From: GCA-003244245 sp050699515 | GTDB taxonomy: Bacteria > Actinomycetota > Actinomycetes > Mycobacteriales > Pseudonocardiaceae | NCBI GenBank assembly: GCA_050699515.1 | Contig: JBOHFF010000101.1 | Coordinates: forward strand, 1-64,000 | Length of the DNA stretch: 64,000 nucleotides | Direction of reading: 5' to 3' | Part shown: positions 32,488 through 41,663 of the stretch, piece after piece | How positions within the stretch are numbered: the stretch's first letter is position 1 | How the letters are laid out: each line of letters begins with the position of its first letter | Notes under the pieces: model-generated | Seen by the model: the letters and a program-made list of their open reading frames with translations, nothing else | The model's database searches: none | Told to the model about the DNA's origin: nothing | Program-made: the position numbers and the translations under genes

Positions 32488-34113
32488 TTACCTTTCCGTG
32501 GCTGCTGGGGCAGGTTTTTCGCTGATGGTGCCGTCTGGGTTCATCTGTAGTAGTGGTGCGTCGGGTGGAATGTTCGTGACCGGCAGGGTCAGGGTGAACT
32601 CGTTGAGCCGGCTTCTCTTGAACTCCCGGCGGCGGGACTCCGCTAGTCGCACATAGTCATCGAATCCCTGGGTGGTGCCGATCCGGATGGTGACCGCATT
32701 CACGTAGTCCTGGATTCGCCCGGCGAACTCCTCGCGCCACTGCGCATCCGGCAACCCCCAGTGCTCGGCGAACTGGGCCTCGGGGCTGCCTGCCGGCAGG
32801 CCGGTGGCTGCCTGCACGATCACCTCAGCGACCTGCTGCGACACCCCACCACCCGCCGGGTCCACGGTGGCGGCGGGCGGCACGTAGCCCAGCAGCTTGC
32901 CGCGGGCGGAGCTGAAGACGGGATTGGGGAAATCCACCATCAGCACGCTGGCGGCGAACTGCGCGCTGATTATCTTTCTGCGCACCAGTTGGTTGACGAC
33001 CTCGATGTCCTCGAAGGCGGCTTCGGGCACGGTGAAGGCGAAGAAAGCATCACCGGGTTGGCGGAACTCGCCTTCGACGAGTGCGAAGTCGTAGCGGGCG
33101 AGGCTGTCCAGGTACAGCTTGCCGGCCACGCTCGGCGGGACGAAACGGGCTGGAATCCCCAGGTCGTCGAGCAGGGAGTCGGTGTTGAGCCAGAAGCTCA
33201 GCGGCAAGGTCAGTGTCCTGGCCGGGTTGTCGGCGACGGTGCTGCTTTCGGTCACACTGCTGGCCAGGTTGACCGTGGTGGTCGTGCACAGCTGTCGCAG
33301 CAGCCGGTCCAGCTCGGTGATGCGCCCCTCCGGTCCCACCGCGCGCTTCAATCGGGCCGACGTCCACCGGCTCACCCCCGCCCGGACGGTGTGCTCGAGG
33401 TCCTCCGCGCCCGATAGAGATCGGTAAAGAGGGTTTTGCCGCAACGGGTCGTCCGGCGCGAGCAGGATGGTGGCGCTCATCGATTGCCAATGCATCCAGG
33501 GCTGTTTGAGCTCTTTCATCACCATGCTGCCGTTGACGTGACTGTCAAAGCAGCCCTGACCCCGGGACTCAGGCGCTAAAGCGCTGTAGGAGTTACCCGC
33601 CCACACCCAGGTTCGATCGAGTCGCATGTAATAATTGAACTGTCCGGCAGCTCCATCCCAGCCCATGACCTGGAGAAACGTGGTAGCAGGATCACCGATG
33701 GCGCTGGTGCTGATGAGGAGGTCGACATTGGCGGCCTGGGCACGAGTGATCGCGAAACGCAAATCACGCTCTAGTGATCCGCTCTCGGCCACAGGGATCT
33801 GGCCTGCTTCACTGGCCAGGTAGGAACGCTGCAGCGGCAATGTCGCGGCAGCGTCGATCTCGGCAAGCACGTCCTGCACGGTGAGGGGAAAGCTACCCTG
33901 GCCTAACATCATCCCCATGGGATCAGCCAGGGCTGCGAGCTCGGACTGAGACATCACCGTGGGCTCGCTGTCGAGGCCCATCACGAACCGGTAGACCGTC
34001 GAGGGCGCGAGTTGAGTGGAGATCGTCTCGGCAGCCACGATCCCTGCCAAGGCGCCCTGCGACCAAGCGGTCGCTCGACGCCGCGGGGTGGTAGACGACC
34101 ACTGGCTCACCAC
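32488..34113 (-). CDS. Unassigned 541-aa protein, first gene of a two-gene operon
   Basis: I do not recognise a family. There is no signal peptide or membrane helix. Distinct stretches are VYRFVMGLDSEPTVMSQSEL, TTFLQVMGWDGAAGQFNYYM, RTWVWAGNSYSALAPESRGQ, GCFDSHVNGSMVMKELKQPW, then WLNTDSLLDDLGIPARFVPP and ALVEGEFRQPGDAFFAFTVP. The aromatic-rich centre with FDSHVNGSMVMKELKxPWMHW looks like a conserved catalytic or ligand-binding core. It is probably read from a promoter in the 34114-34295 gap shared divergently with the DinB-like gene. The start is GTG. Confidence 0.75.
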   Translation of the reverse strand: MVSQWSSTTPRRRATAWSQGALAGIVAAETISTQLAPSTVYRFVMGLDSEPTVMSQSELAALADPMGMMLGQGSFPLTVQDVLAEIDAAATLPLQRSYLASEAGQIPVAESGSLERDLRFAITRAQAANVDLLISTSAIGDPATTFLQVMGWDGAAGQFNYYMRLDRTWVWAGNSYSALAPESRGQGCFDSHVNGSMVMKELKQPWMHWQSMSATILLAPDDPLRQNPLYRSLSGAEDLEHTVRAGVSRWTSARLKRAVGPEGRITELDRLLRQLCTTTTVNLASSVTESSTVADNPARTLTLPLSFWLNTDSLLDDLGIPARFVPPSVAGKLYLDSLARYDFALVEGEFRQPGDAFFAFTVPEAAFEDIEVVNQLVRRKIISAQFAASVLMVDFPNPVFSSARGKLLGYVPPAATVDPAGGGVSQQVAEVIVQAATGLPAGSPEAQFAEHWGLPDAQWREEFAGRIQDYVNAVTIRIGTTQGFDDYVRLAESRRREFKRSRLNEFTLTLPVTNIPPDAPLLQMNPDGTISEKPAPAATER

Positions 34114-34295
34114 GCACTCACCCCTGCCCTCCAGCCGCTGGTCAGCCGATCACACCAAGAGTTGCCCTGCGGGAGCCGCTCCAGCAGCCTAGCTGCATCA
34201 GGTCGGCGCGCCAGACCGGTTTTTGTCACCGCGTACTGCCACTTTCGTCCACGTCGCCCTTGAGCAGCCTCAACCTGGTTTGCGAGGCTGACACC

Positions 34296-34769
34296 ATGAT
34301 CTCGATCGACGACTTCCTGTACTACGTGGACGATGCGCTCGACGGCATGGTGCACATCGTCAGCGAACTGGGCGACGACCTCGCCAATCGCCGGCCCGAC
34401 CTGCCGGGCGCGAACTCGCCGTTCGCGATCCTCACGCACTGCCTCGGCGTCATGGAGTACTGGGGTGGGGAGATCATCGCCGGCCGCGGCATCGTGCGTG
34501 ACCGGCCCGCCGAATTCCGGGCCACCGGCCGCGTCGCCGAGCTCACCGACGCCACGCAGCGAGCCCGGCGACAACTGCACGCCGACGTCGCCGCGCTCGA
34601 CCCGTTCGGGTTACCGCGTGGGGTGCCGCGCGTCGAGTTCGCCACGCTGCCGCCGGCCCGCACCCAGGGCGGCGCATTGCTGCACATCTACGAGGAGCTC
34701 GCCCAGCACCGCGGCCAGATGGAAATCACCGGCGATCTCCTGCGGGCGCCATGGGTGCAGTTCGGCTGA
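34296..34769 (+). CDS. DinB/DUF664-like four-helix protein (mycothiol-dependent enzyme fold)
   Basis: 157 aa. The DinB-fold helices are visible with a metal-type His triad candidate: H in FAILTHCLGVMEYWGG and H in LHIYEELAQHRGQMEITGDL. This pattern is typical of DUF664 and mycothiol S-transferase-like proteins of actinobacteria. I chose the ATG before ISIDDFLYYVDDALDGM; an upstream start would add 12 unlikely residues. Substrate unknown. Confidence 0.8.
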   Translation: MISIDDFLYYVDDALDGMVHIVSELGDDLANRRPDLPGANSPFAILTHCLGVMEYWGGEIIAGRGIVRDRPAEFRATGRVAELTDATQRARRQLHADVAALDPFGLPRGVPRVEFATLPPARTQGGALLHIYEELAQHRGQMEITGDLLRAPWVQFG

Positions 34770-34787
34770 CGTTGGTTCAATGCTGCT

Positions 34788-35303
34788 GTGCACGAGACGT
34801 CGGCTGACCTGGCTGCGCTGCAGGACCTTCTCGACCGCAGCTACGCGGCCGCCGGGCAGCACCTGCTCCGCATCATCACCCCGGAGCGGCGTCTGAGCGC
34901 CGGCCAGGTCGCCGACCGGCTGACCGGCATGCGGCTGCTGGCCTTGGCGACCGTCACCGCCGATGGGCGACCGATCGTCGGACCGGTCGACGGCATCTTC
35001 TTCCGGGGCGCGTTCCATTTCGGCTCGGCACCGGATTCGGTGCGCTTTCACCACATCAGGACTCGACCGCAAGTCAGCGCGACCCATCTGCCTGGGGAGG
35101 AGCTCGCGGTCACCGTGCACGGTCGGGCCGTCCCCGTCGACATCCACAGCGAGGCGGGAGCGGAGTTCCGGCAGACCCTGCTCGAGATCTACGTCCCCCG
35201 CTACGGACCACAGTGGGAGGAGTTCCTGGACTCCGGCCCGGTCTATGCCCGCATCGACGCCGACCGGGTGTTCACGTTCCACATGGCATCCGGCAGCGAC
35301 TGA
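34788..35303 (+). CDS. Pyridoxamine 5'-phosphate oxidase-family (split beta-barrel) flavin protein
   Basis: 171 aa. Split-barrel signatures are RLTGMRLLALATVTADGRPI, GPVDGIFFRGAFHFGSAPDS, RTRPQVSATHLPGEELAVTV and a final ARIDADRVFTFHMASG strand. These proteins bind FMN or F420 and act as small oxidoreductases or haem-degrading relatives. The GTG start is 18 bases after the DinB-like gene, probably the same transcript. Confidence 0.82.
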   Translation: MHETSADLAALQDLLDRSYAAAGQHLLRIITPERRLSAGQVADRLTGMRLLALATVTADGRPIVGPVDGIFFRGAFHFGSAPDSVRFHHIRTRPQVSATHLPGEELAVTVHGRAVPVDIHSEAGAEFRQTLLEIYVPRYGPQWEEFLDSGPVYARIDADRVFTFHMASGSD

Positions 35304-35342
35304 GATGACGGGTGCGCAGTCCGGCCCACATAGGCTGCTGAG

Positions 35343-35729
35343 GTGGCCACCCAGACCGTCCGCCCGACGACCGTCACGCTCGCGGCCGGCGCCGATGCGC
35401 TCGTGGTGCTGGTATTCGCCGCCGTGGGACGCAGCTCGCATGCCGAGCTGGCGGATGTGGTCGGGGTGTTGACGACAGCGGCGCCGTTTCTGCTCGGGCT
35501 CCTCACCGGGTGGCTGATCATCCGGGCGTGGCGCGCGCCGTTACGGCTGCCGGTCGGCCTGGCGGTGTGGGCTGGCGCCGTGATCGTCGGTCTCGGCGTA
35601 CGCGCGGCGTTCACCCACCGATTGCCGCTGCCGTTCGTGCTCGTTGCCGCCACGGGTCTAGCAGTGCTTCTCCTCGGCTGGCGCGCCGTGGCGCTGCTCA
35701 CCGCGCGCTCGCGCGGCCAGAGCGCATGA
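35343..35729 (+). CDS. DUF3054-type four-helix membrane protein
   Basis: 128 aa with four transmembrane helices: VTLAAGADALVVLVFAAVG, VLTTAAPFLLGLLTGWLII, LAVWAGAVIVGLGVRAAF and LPFVLVAATGLAVLLLGWRA, ending in a basic tail. The spacing and the RSSHAE motif after helix 1 fit DUF3054, an actinobacterial family of unknown function. The GTG start follows the preceding stop by about 40 bases. Confidence 0.78.
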   Translation: MATQTVRPTTVTLAAGADALVVLVFAAVGRSSHAELADVVGVLTTAAPFLLGLLTGWLIIRAWRAPLRLPVGLAVWAGAVIVGLGVRAAFTHRLPLPFVLVAATGLAVLLLGWRAVALLTARSRGQSA

Positions 35730-35836
35730 TCAGCTCAACCGCGACTCCGCGCCGCGACTCGTGTTTGTTCGGATCTACCAACCTCTGTCGAGTTGCATCA
35801 TGGTGAGGACATTGCGGTACGAAGGAGGCCTGCTCC

Positions 35837-36577
35837 ATGGTGACCATCAGCACCGAGGATCCCGTCGCGGTCAGCGTGGTCAGGGTCATCCACGCCGGTG
35901 ACGTGGCGGCACTGAGGCGCCTGCTGGCCGAGAATCCTTGGCTGGCGACGGCGAGACTGGGCGACGACGATCCCCAAGGAATGTCGCGCACGCTGCTGCA
36001 TGTCGTGACCGACTGGCCCGGCCACTTTCCCCACGGCGCGGCCAGCGTCGCCGCGTTGGTCGAGGCCGGCGCCGACGTCAACGCCCGGTTTCGTGGGCCA
36101 CACGAGGAGACGCCGCTGCATTGGGCGGCGAGCTCCGACGACGTGGAAGTGCTCGATGCGCTCCTCGACGCCGGTGCCGACATCGAGGCGCCGGGCGCGG
36201 TCCTCGGCGGTGGCGCCCCGATGGCGGATGCGCGGGGGTTCAAGCAGTGGCGGGTCGCATTCCGGTTGGTTGAGCGCGGCGCGCGCACCACACTCGTCGA
36301 TGCTGCGACGCTCGGCCTGTCCGACCGGGTGGAGGAGCGCTTCACCAGCGCGACGCTGCCCGCGCCGGACGAGGTCACGAGAGCTTTCTGGGGTGCGTGT
36401 CATGGTGGACGGCAGCGCTGCGCCGAGTACCTGCTCGATCGGGGCGCCGACCTGAACTGGGTACCGCCGTGGGAAGACGTGACGCCTCTCGACGCAGCCG
36501 CGCGAGAACGCGCCGACGAGCTCGTGCAGTGGCTGCGCGACCGTGGGGCCCGATCCGCGACGGAGCTCACCGGGTAG
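35837..36577 (+). CDS. Ankyrin-repeat protein
   Basis: 246 aa with at least four ankyrin repeats. The best are GAASVAALVEAGADVNARF, ETPLHWAASSDDVEVLDALLD and CAEYLLDRGADLNWVP, with VTPLDAAARERADELVQWL at the end. The GAAGG-type ribosome-binding sequence (GAAGGAGG) lies 9 bases before ATG. A protein-protein interaction role is expected; no partner is evident. Confidence 0.88.
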   Translation: MVTISTEDPVAVSVVRVIHAGDVAALRRLLAENPWLATARLGDDDPQGMSRTLLHVVTDWPGHFPHGAASVAALVEAGADVNARFRGPHEETPLHWAASSDDVEVLDALLDAGADIEAPGAVLGGGAPMADARGFKQWRVAFRLVERGARTTLVDAATLGLSDRVEERFTSATLPAPDEVTRAFWGACHGGRQRCAEYLLDRGADLNWVPPWEDVTPLDAAARERADELVQWLRDRGARSATELTG

Positions 36578-36685
36578 CGGCCGATCTCGGATCGCTGATC
36601 CCGTCGTCGAGGTCAGTACCTCGATTTTTCCGCCTGGCAGCCTGGTGGGTGCGGGTTCCTGCGGGGATGGTGGGAGTGTGGAGGC

Positions 36686-37522
36686 ATGGATCCGGTTGCG
36701 CTGACCGCCCTGCTGGTGGCGGCTGTCCGGGCCCGCGAGCACCAGCGCCCGGACCGGCTGTTCTCGGATCCGTTTGCCGCGGCGCTGGCCGGTGAGCGGG
36801 GCGCCATGCTGCTGGCTGATACCGAGAGCGACAGCGGAGACACTCTGAGCAACCCATACCTCTCGATTCGGGTCCGTTTCTTTGACGATCTCCTGCTTGA
36901 GGCGGTATCCAGCGCGGGGGCACAGCAGGTGGTGCTGCTGGCTGCGGGGATGGACACTCGCGCGTTCCGGCTGCCCTGGCCGGCCGGCACCGAGGTGTAC
37001 GAGTTGGACCGGCCGGAGGTGCTGGCCGGCAAGGACGCGATCCTCGAGAGCATGGGTGCGGTTCCGCGTTGCACCCGCCACCGGCTCGGGGTGGATCTGG
37101 CGCGGCCCTGGGGGCAGGCATTGCAGGACGCGGGATTCGACCGCCACGCCCCGTCGATCTGGCTGGCCGAGGGGCTCTTTCAGTATCTGGACGACGCCGC
37201 GGTCCGGCACGTCGTGAGTCAGACCGCGCAGCTCGCCGCCCCGGGCAGCGTGTTGGGCGCCAACCTGATCAGCGCGGCGTTTCTCGCGCATCCAGCGTCA
37301 CAATCCTTTCGCGACGCGTTCGCACGGCTTGGCGCACCCTGGCAGTGGGGGACCGATGAACCCGAGGACTTCTTCGCCCGGTACGGCTGGCGAGCCACTG
37401 TCACGATCCCCGGCCAGGACGGCGCGAACTTCGGGCGCTGGCCCTGGCCGATCACCCGCGATCCGGGTGCGCTGCGCGTGTTCCTGGTCACCGCTCGCCG
37501 CAGCGGTGTCAGTCGTTGGTGA
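36686..37522 (+). CDS. Class I SAM-dependent methyltransferase, leucine carboxyl methyltransferase (PPM1) type
   Basis: 278 aa. Family signatures are AREHQRPDRLFSDPFAAALAG, QVVLLAAGMDTRAFRLPWP (SAM motif I plus the RAFRL word), VYELDRPEVL as the acidic loop, and SIWLAEGLFQYLDDAAVRHV. This is the TIGR00027 group, abundant in Mycobacterium and relatives; most members have unknown small-molecule substrates. Start and length agree with the family. Confidence 0.87.
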   Translation: MDPVALTALLVAAVRAREHQRPDRLFSDPFAAALAGERGAMLLADTESDSGDTLSNPYLSIRVRFFDDLLLEAVSSAGAQQVVLLAAGMDTRAFRLPWPAGTEVYELDRPEVLAGKDAILESMGAVPRCTRHRLGVDLARPWGQALQDAGFDRHAPSIWLAEGLFQYLDDAAVRHVVSQTAQLAAPGSVLGANLISAAFLAHPASQSFRDAFARLGAPWQWGTDEPEDFFARYGWRATVTIPGQDGANFGRWPWPITRDPGALRVFLVTARRSGVSRW

Positions 37523-37535
37523 TATAACCCAGCTC

Positions 37536-38126
37536 ATGCGCGCACCGGATGATCCATATCCCGACACTCTCCACGAAATCATCAAGGCTCGCATCGCGGG
37601 TGACGAGGTGTCGGCGTCAAGAGCTTTGGCCGGGATCCGCTTTGAACCAAGGTTGCGCAGACCGGAACGGTGTCCCTCAAGAACGGTCATTGCGGGGATT
37701 TACGCCCGCGATAACTACCACTGCCGATATTGTGGTGAACGCGTCATTCTGACACCAGTCATGCGATTGGTTGCACGGCTGTACCCAGAACAGTTCCCGT
37801 ACCACCCGAACTGGAAGACCGATTCAACACACCCGGCTTTCGTGTCACGATCAGCAACGCTCGACCATGTCGTGCCGATCGCCGACGAGGGCGATCCGGT
37901 TGACCCGGCCAATCTAGTAACCGCGTGTTGGGGCTGTAACCGGCGCAAAGGTGACCTGCGGCTCGATGAGATCGGATGGTCGCTGGTCGAGCCGGCGGAC
38001 AAGGCATGGAAAGGCTTCACCGAACTTTTCTTCCCGCTATGGGAAGCCGTAGGACGGCCAGACCTGAGTGAGGATGAAGCATGGTGGCTGCGGGCAACAA
38101 GGACCACCGATATCCTGGACCGTTGA
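37536..38126 (+). CDS. HNH endonuclease-family protein
   Basis: 196 aa. The HNH finger starts IYARDNYHCRYCGERVI, with the metal residues in SATLDHVVPIADEGDPVDPA and NLVTACWGCNRRKGDLRL (CxxC ... CWGC). The long spacer between the first CxxC and the DHV core matches a group of stand-alone actinobacterial HNH proteins. There is no restriction partner next to it. Likely a nuclease linked to mobile DNA. ATG lies 13 bases after the methyltransferase stop. Confidence 0.87.
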   Translation: MRAPDDPYPDTLHEIIKARIAGDEVSASRALAGIRFEPRLRRPERCPSRTVIAGIYARDNYHCRYCGERVILTPVMRLVARLYPEQFPYHPNWKTDSTHPAFVSRSATLDHVVPIADEGDPVDPANLVTACWGCNRRKGDLRLDEIGWSLVEPADKAWKGFTELFFPLWEAVGRPDLSEDEAWWLRATRTTDILDR

Positions 38127-38276
38127 CCCGATGAACCGTACCGCTGGCCACGACACGACCAGCGGTTACGAGAACGTTCTGCCCTCATTACCGAGTGTCC
38201 GCTATTCGGCAGAAGAATAAGTCCGGACGGTCTCGTTGACGAGGCGCGGAGTCGCCGAGTCGACGTGACAGCAAGG

Positions 38277-38507
38277 TCAGCTGCGCGGTGACGGTACGCG
38301 CCGTGGACGAGACATCACCGACATCCCCAGGTCGACGATCACGGCGGCGGTGCCCAGTGCCCGGATGAGGTTGCCTCCCATCCGCGTGACGTGCTGGGTC
38401 TGGCGCGCGACCCGGTAGGCGCTGCGCGCGCCGCTACGGAACCCGGAGATCATCCCCAGACCGGCGAGCGCGGCCAGCCCGACCAGCAGGACATGCGTCG
38501 GGTTCAT
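38277..38507 (-). CDS. Small membrane-associated protein
   Basis: 76 aa: one hydrophobic helix (HVLLVGLAALAGLGMISGF), a basic middle (RSGARSAYRVARQTQHV) and a second weak hydrophobic stretch (ALGTAAVIVDLGMSVM). No family recognised. Its ATG overlaps the downstream part of the Cys-rich frame 38434-38655; an alternative frame of that gene would end here as ATGA, hinting at a lost frame (see that entry). Confidence 0.5.
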   Translation of the reverse strand: MNPTHVLLVGLAALAGLGMISGFRSGARSAYRVARQTQHVTRMGGNLIRALGTAAVIVDLGMSVMSRPRRVPSPRS

Positions 38508-38655
38508 CGGGGCTCACCGCCGTCGCGGTGGCCGGGCGGGATTCGTGCCGGCAGCAGCGCCAGCAGTGCCGGTACTCGCTCGCCGCCGGTTGCCCATCAG
38601 AGGCGTCCCCGCACTGGTCACAGTGGACACTGACGCAGCTGTGGACCTGGAGCAT
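38434..38655 (-). CDS. Small Cys-rich (zinc-ribbon-like) protein, possibly frameshifted
   Basis: The ATG has GAGGAG six bases upstream. The product begins MLQVHSCVSVHCDQCGDASD, a CxxxxxCxxC knuckle of the kind found in small proteins of actinobacterial integrative elements. After EYRHCWRCC the sequence becomes low-quality and overlaps the next gene by 74 bases in another frame. A single-base shift after the Cys knuckle would give a shorter protein ending exactly in ATGA at the next start, so a frameshift is possible. Confidence 0.45.
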   Translation of the reverse strand: MLQVHSCVSVHCDQCGDASDGQPAASEYRHCWRCCRHESRPATATAVSPDEPDACPAGRAGRARRSGDDLRVP

Positions 38656-38694
38656 TTCGATCTCCTCGATTACTCGTGCTGGGTGTTGGGGAGA

Positions 38695-38738
38695 CCCGGT
38701 TCGGCGGCGGCTGGCAGGCACTCGACCGCCGAACCGGG
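38695..38738. repeat. 13-bp inverted repeat upstream of the Cys-rich gene
   Basis: CCCGGTTCGGCGG and CCGCCGAACCGGG, perfect complements, 18-base loop. It lies 40 bases before the leftward start codon. It could be a bidirectional terminator or a structured leader. An AT-rich run (GATTTTTTAATCC region, about 38764-38795) follows on its right. Confidence 0.7.
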
Positions 38739-38844
38739 GGAATCCCGCGACCCTATCGGGGATGATTTAATGACATTTATTCGGATTTTTTAATCCATAG
38801 AGGTGTAGAGATGTGCCCTTACTCGGAGACATCCGTGGAGCCGC

Positions 38845-39321
38845 ATGAGCTCGCGCTACTCTTTGGCGCCGGGGTGGAGCGCGGAGGAATATGTGGTGGA
38901 GGACTGGGTGGCCGTCGCGCGAGCGATCAGTCGGCGCATGAGTGAGCTCGGCATCAATCAGCGCGAGCTGATTGAGCGCTCGCAGGTCTCGAAGGCGACG
39001 GTCGGCGAGCTTTACCACAACTCCGCACAGCGTCGGCGAAGCGCTCGCACGCTGGAAGCGCTGTCCATAGCACTGGAGTGGCACCCGCGGCACCTGGATG
39101 CGGTCCTGAAGGCCCAGCGTGCCCCGGAGCTGGGCGAACCGGTGAGCCGTTCCGATGACGATGTTCCCGGACGACTGGCCGCGATTGGGTATCGCCTTGC
39201 CCAGATAGAGACACGACTGAGCGCTTTCAATGAGCTGGGTGACCGACTCAACGAGATAAACACCAACGTCGAAGCGGTGATCAGGTTCGTTGACTCGAAC
39301 TGTAAAAGAGTCAGGGGCTGA
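38845..39321 (+). CDS. XRE-type HTH protein with C-terminal helical region
   Basis: 158 aa. The HTH is in VARAISRRMSELGINQRELI and ERSQVSKATVGELYH (about 29-60). The C-terminal third (RLAAIGYRLAQIETRLSAFN then LNEINTNVEAVIRFVD) is an amphipathic, probably coiled-coil helix. GGAG precedes the ATG by 6 bases. It lies between small Cys-rich genes and the large HTH-Nudix-like gene, and may regulate that cluster. Confidence 0.8.
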   Translation: MSSRYSLAPGWSAEEYVVEDWVAVARAISRRMSELGINQRELIERSQVSKATVGELYHNSAQRRRSARTLEALSIALEWHPRHLDAVLKAQRAPELGEPVSRSDDDVPGRLAAIGYRLAQIETRLSAFNELGDRLNEINTNVEAVIRFVDSNCKRVRG

Positions 39322-39455
39322 GGGCTTTTGATGCCTGCTGTCCGTGCCGACAAGTCAACAGCGAATCCGCCGCACCAACCATGCACCTGCGATGCATCAC
39401 CAGTGCGCTTTCCGTGTATTTGTAGTGCACGTCACGGTTTTCGGAGCTGTTTCTG

Positions 39456-41288
39456 ATGGAGCCAGTGCGGCTATGGACAGGTCGCACGGCGTGCGCGCTG
39501 CAAGCCGCGCTACGGATGACTAATGAGTCGTTTGCCGCGCATCTGGGTACTGCGGTCAGGACGGTCGCAACGTGGCACCAGAAGCCCGAGCGCGTACCCA
39601 GCGCCGAGATGCAGCAAGCGTTGGACACCGCCCTGGAACGCGCCGCAGTGGGAGCCCAAGTACGATTCGCGATGAATGTCGCCGACACGGGCCCTACACC
39701 GCAGCCACCGCCAACGTCGGAGAACTCAGCCCACGCCGCTGCAGCGGAGACCACGAGCGCAGTGGATGACCGAACAGCCCCTGCCTCATCTACGATCACG
39801 GTGGAAAAGGCTGAGGACAGCGGGGATGGGAGCTTTATGGGCTGGTTGCAAGTGACGCACGCTGCCTCAGCGCCACCGGACGGTTCCGACGTGGGGCAGA
39901 TCATCTGCTGGTACCGCACGCGCGAGGGGCTGACCCAGCAGGAGGCGGCGGCTCGCCTCAACACCACGCAGTCGCGGGTGTCCAAGCTAGAAAAGGGCAC
40001 CCAGGCCCTGCGAGATGTCACCGAGCTGCGGCACATCGCGCGTACGCTCGGCATCCCCCCGGAACGGCTGGGTGTCCTACAGGATCACTCGGCGGCGGCA
40101 AGCCCGGCCGTCTCGCACGTCAGCGACCGGCCCGGCCCGATCCGGGACAGCCAGGAACAGTGGCGGCAGATCCGGCGAGCGCTCAACGCCCACCGCGTGG
40201 TCTTGGCTGAGCTGGCCGCTGACCTGTATCCGGCGCAGCTGCGCATCCCCGGGACCACAGTCCTCACCTCCGCACGCTGGATGCCGGAGGGTCCGGTGGA
40301 TCTGGCTGATATCGAGCTGGCATGGCGCCCCGATCCGCCATCGCCGCAGCTGGACGGCCGGGGCCCACCATCCGCTGGCGCGCGCCCTTTGATGGCCAGC
40401 GGTGAGCGCTATGACCGTTACTCCCGCGCGCTGCGTGACCTGGCCCGGCCCAGACTATTCGACAACCGCGTCAGCTATCGACTGCTCGACGTGGCATGGG
40501 CTGGTCCCCGGGGACTGCTGGGATTCCACTACACGTCCTACTTCAGCGTTCTGGACGTGTATGAAGCGCTGGGGCACGAGTTCGCGCAAGCGTGGCTCGC
40601 CGCGGGTCGAAAGCGCCCGAGTTTCCCGGAGTTGCCGTTCCGCCGGAGCATCATCGACCCGTTCGATCTGTCCGCGCGGCCGGTCCTGCCCGGTATCGCT
40701 ACGTTGACGATCCGGCGCGATCCTATCGAGGGTCACTGCATGTACCTGCATCACCGGGACGCCAAGGCGTTGGCCTCCGGGGGCGGCATGTACGGCGTGA
40801 TGCCCGCAGGTGCGTTCCAGCCCGCGGCACTGGCACCAGCGCACCAAAACAACGACTTCTCTCTCTGGCGTAACATCCAGCGCGAGTACTCTGAGGAATT
40901 CCTCGGCAATAGCGAACACGACGGCAACAGCATCGACCCGATCTCCTACGACACCGACGAACCCTTCGCGTCTTTCGAGCGGGCCCGCCAGGCCGGTGAT
41001 TTCCGTGTATTCGCCACTGCCATGGTGCTCGAACCGCTTACCCTGTGGGTCGATCTGCTGAGTGTCGCGGTCATTGAGGCTCCGGTGTTCGATGCGCTGT
41101 TCTCCGGGATGGTCGCCGTGAATGAGGAAGGTGCCGCGGTCAGCACCGAGGCCGGCCGCCCCACCGTGGGAATCCCGTTCACCGCAGCGGCCCGCGAGCG
41201 GCTGCGCACCGAGCCGCTGCTCTCACCGATCGCGCGGGCCTGCATCGAGCTGGCCTGGCAACACCGGCACCAGATCCTCGGCCGCTGA
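39456..41288 (+). CDS. Large regulator-like protein: two HTH domains and a degenerate Nudix-like C-terminal domain
   Basis: 610 aa. N-terminal HTH-like segment (ALQAALRMTNESFAAHLGTA, about 14-60), then a Pro/Ala/Thr linker. A clear XRE HTH follows at about 148-215 (REGLTQQEAAARLNTTQSRV, SKLEKGTQALRDVTEL). The ~370-residue C-terminus includes GVMPAGAFQPA and WRNIQREYSEEFLGN. The REYSEEFLG word resembles the second half of a Nudix box (REUxEExGU), but the Gly is displaced and the upstream Glu is not evident, so hydrolase activity is doubtful. It may sense a nucleotide-like ligand. GTTGC-type promoters are not obvious. Confidence 0.78.
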   Translation: MEPVRLWTGRTACALQAALRMTNESFAAHLGTAVRTVATWHQKPERVPSAEMQQALDTALERAAVGAQVRFAMNVADTGPTPQPPPTSENSAHAAAAETTSAVDDRTAPASSTITVEKAEDSGDGSFMGWLQVTHAASAPPDGSDVGQIICWYRTREGLTQQEAAARLNTTQSRVSKLEKGTQALRDVTELRHIARTLGIPPERLGVLQDHSAAASPAVSHVSDRPGPIRDSQEQWRQIRRALNAHRVVLAELAADLYPAQLRIPGTTVLTSARWMPEGPVDLADIELAWRPDPPSPQLDGRGPPSAGARPLMASGERYDRYSRALRDLARPRLFDNRVSYRLLDVAWAGPRGLLGFHYTSYFSVLDVYEALGHEFAQAWLAAGRKRPSFPELPFRRSIIDPFDLSARPVLPGIATLTIRRDPIEGHCMYLHHRDAKALASGGGMYGVMPAGAFQPAALAPAHQNNDFSLWRNIQREYSEEFLGNSEHDGNSIDPISYDTDEPFASFERARQAGDFRVFATAMVLEPLTLWVDLLSVAVIEAPVFDALFSGMVAVNEEGAAVSTEAGRPTVGIPFTAAARERLRTEPLLSPIARACIELAWQHRHQILGR

Positions 41289-41663
41289 GAGTTCTGGCCA
41301 CCGGAGCCCCCGGCTTTGTCGGTTTACCCGGTGGGCCGCACTGCTGGTCGAGCGAGGGCACGAGGTGATCGGGCTGACCCGCTCCCGGGAATCCGTGCTG
41401 CCCACCGTGGCGCGGTTTGAGGGTGACCTGCGCGCACCCAAGAGGCTGCCAGAGGGCGCTCGCTGAGGTCGAGGGAGTCTGCCACTTGGCCGGGCTCACC
41501 AAGGTCCGCGAGTCACGGAGTGATCCGCTCGATTACCGGCGCACGAACCGGCGACATTGGTGGCTGACAGCACCCGCATCCGCTCCGAACTGGGCTGGCA
41601 ACCCAAAAAATCAAACCTCTTCAAGATCATCTCAGACGTCTGGGGTGCTCTGACCAGCGACTA
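41287..41663 (+). pseudogene. Decayed NAD-dependent epimerase/dehydratase
   Basis: Pieces in shifting frames: RVLATGAPGFVG (Rossmann start), ALLVERGHEVIGLTRSRE with RFEGDLRAPKRLP, EVEGVCHLAGLTKVRESRSD, then ADSTRIRSELGWQPKKSNLF and IISDVWGAL, the family C-terminus. An intact protein needs about 900-1000 bases; only 377 remain, so there are frameshifts plus a large internal deletion. It abuts the stop codon of the HTH-Nudix-like gene. Confidence 0.7.
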
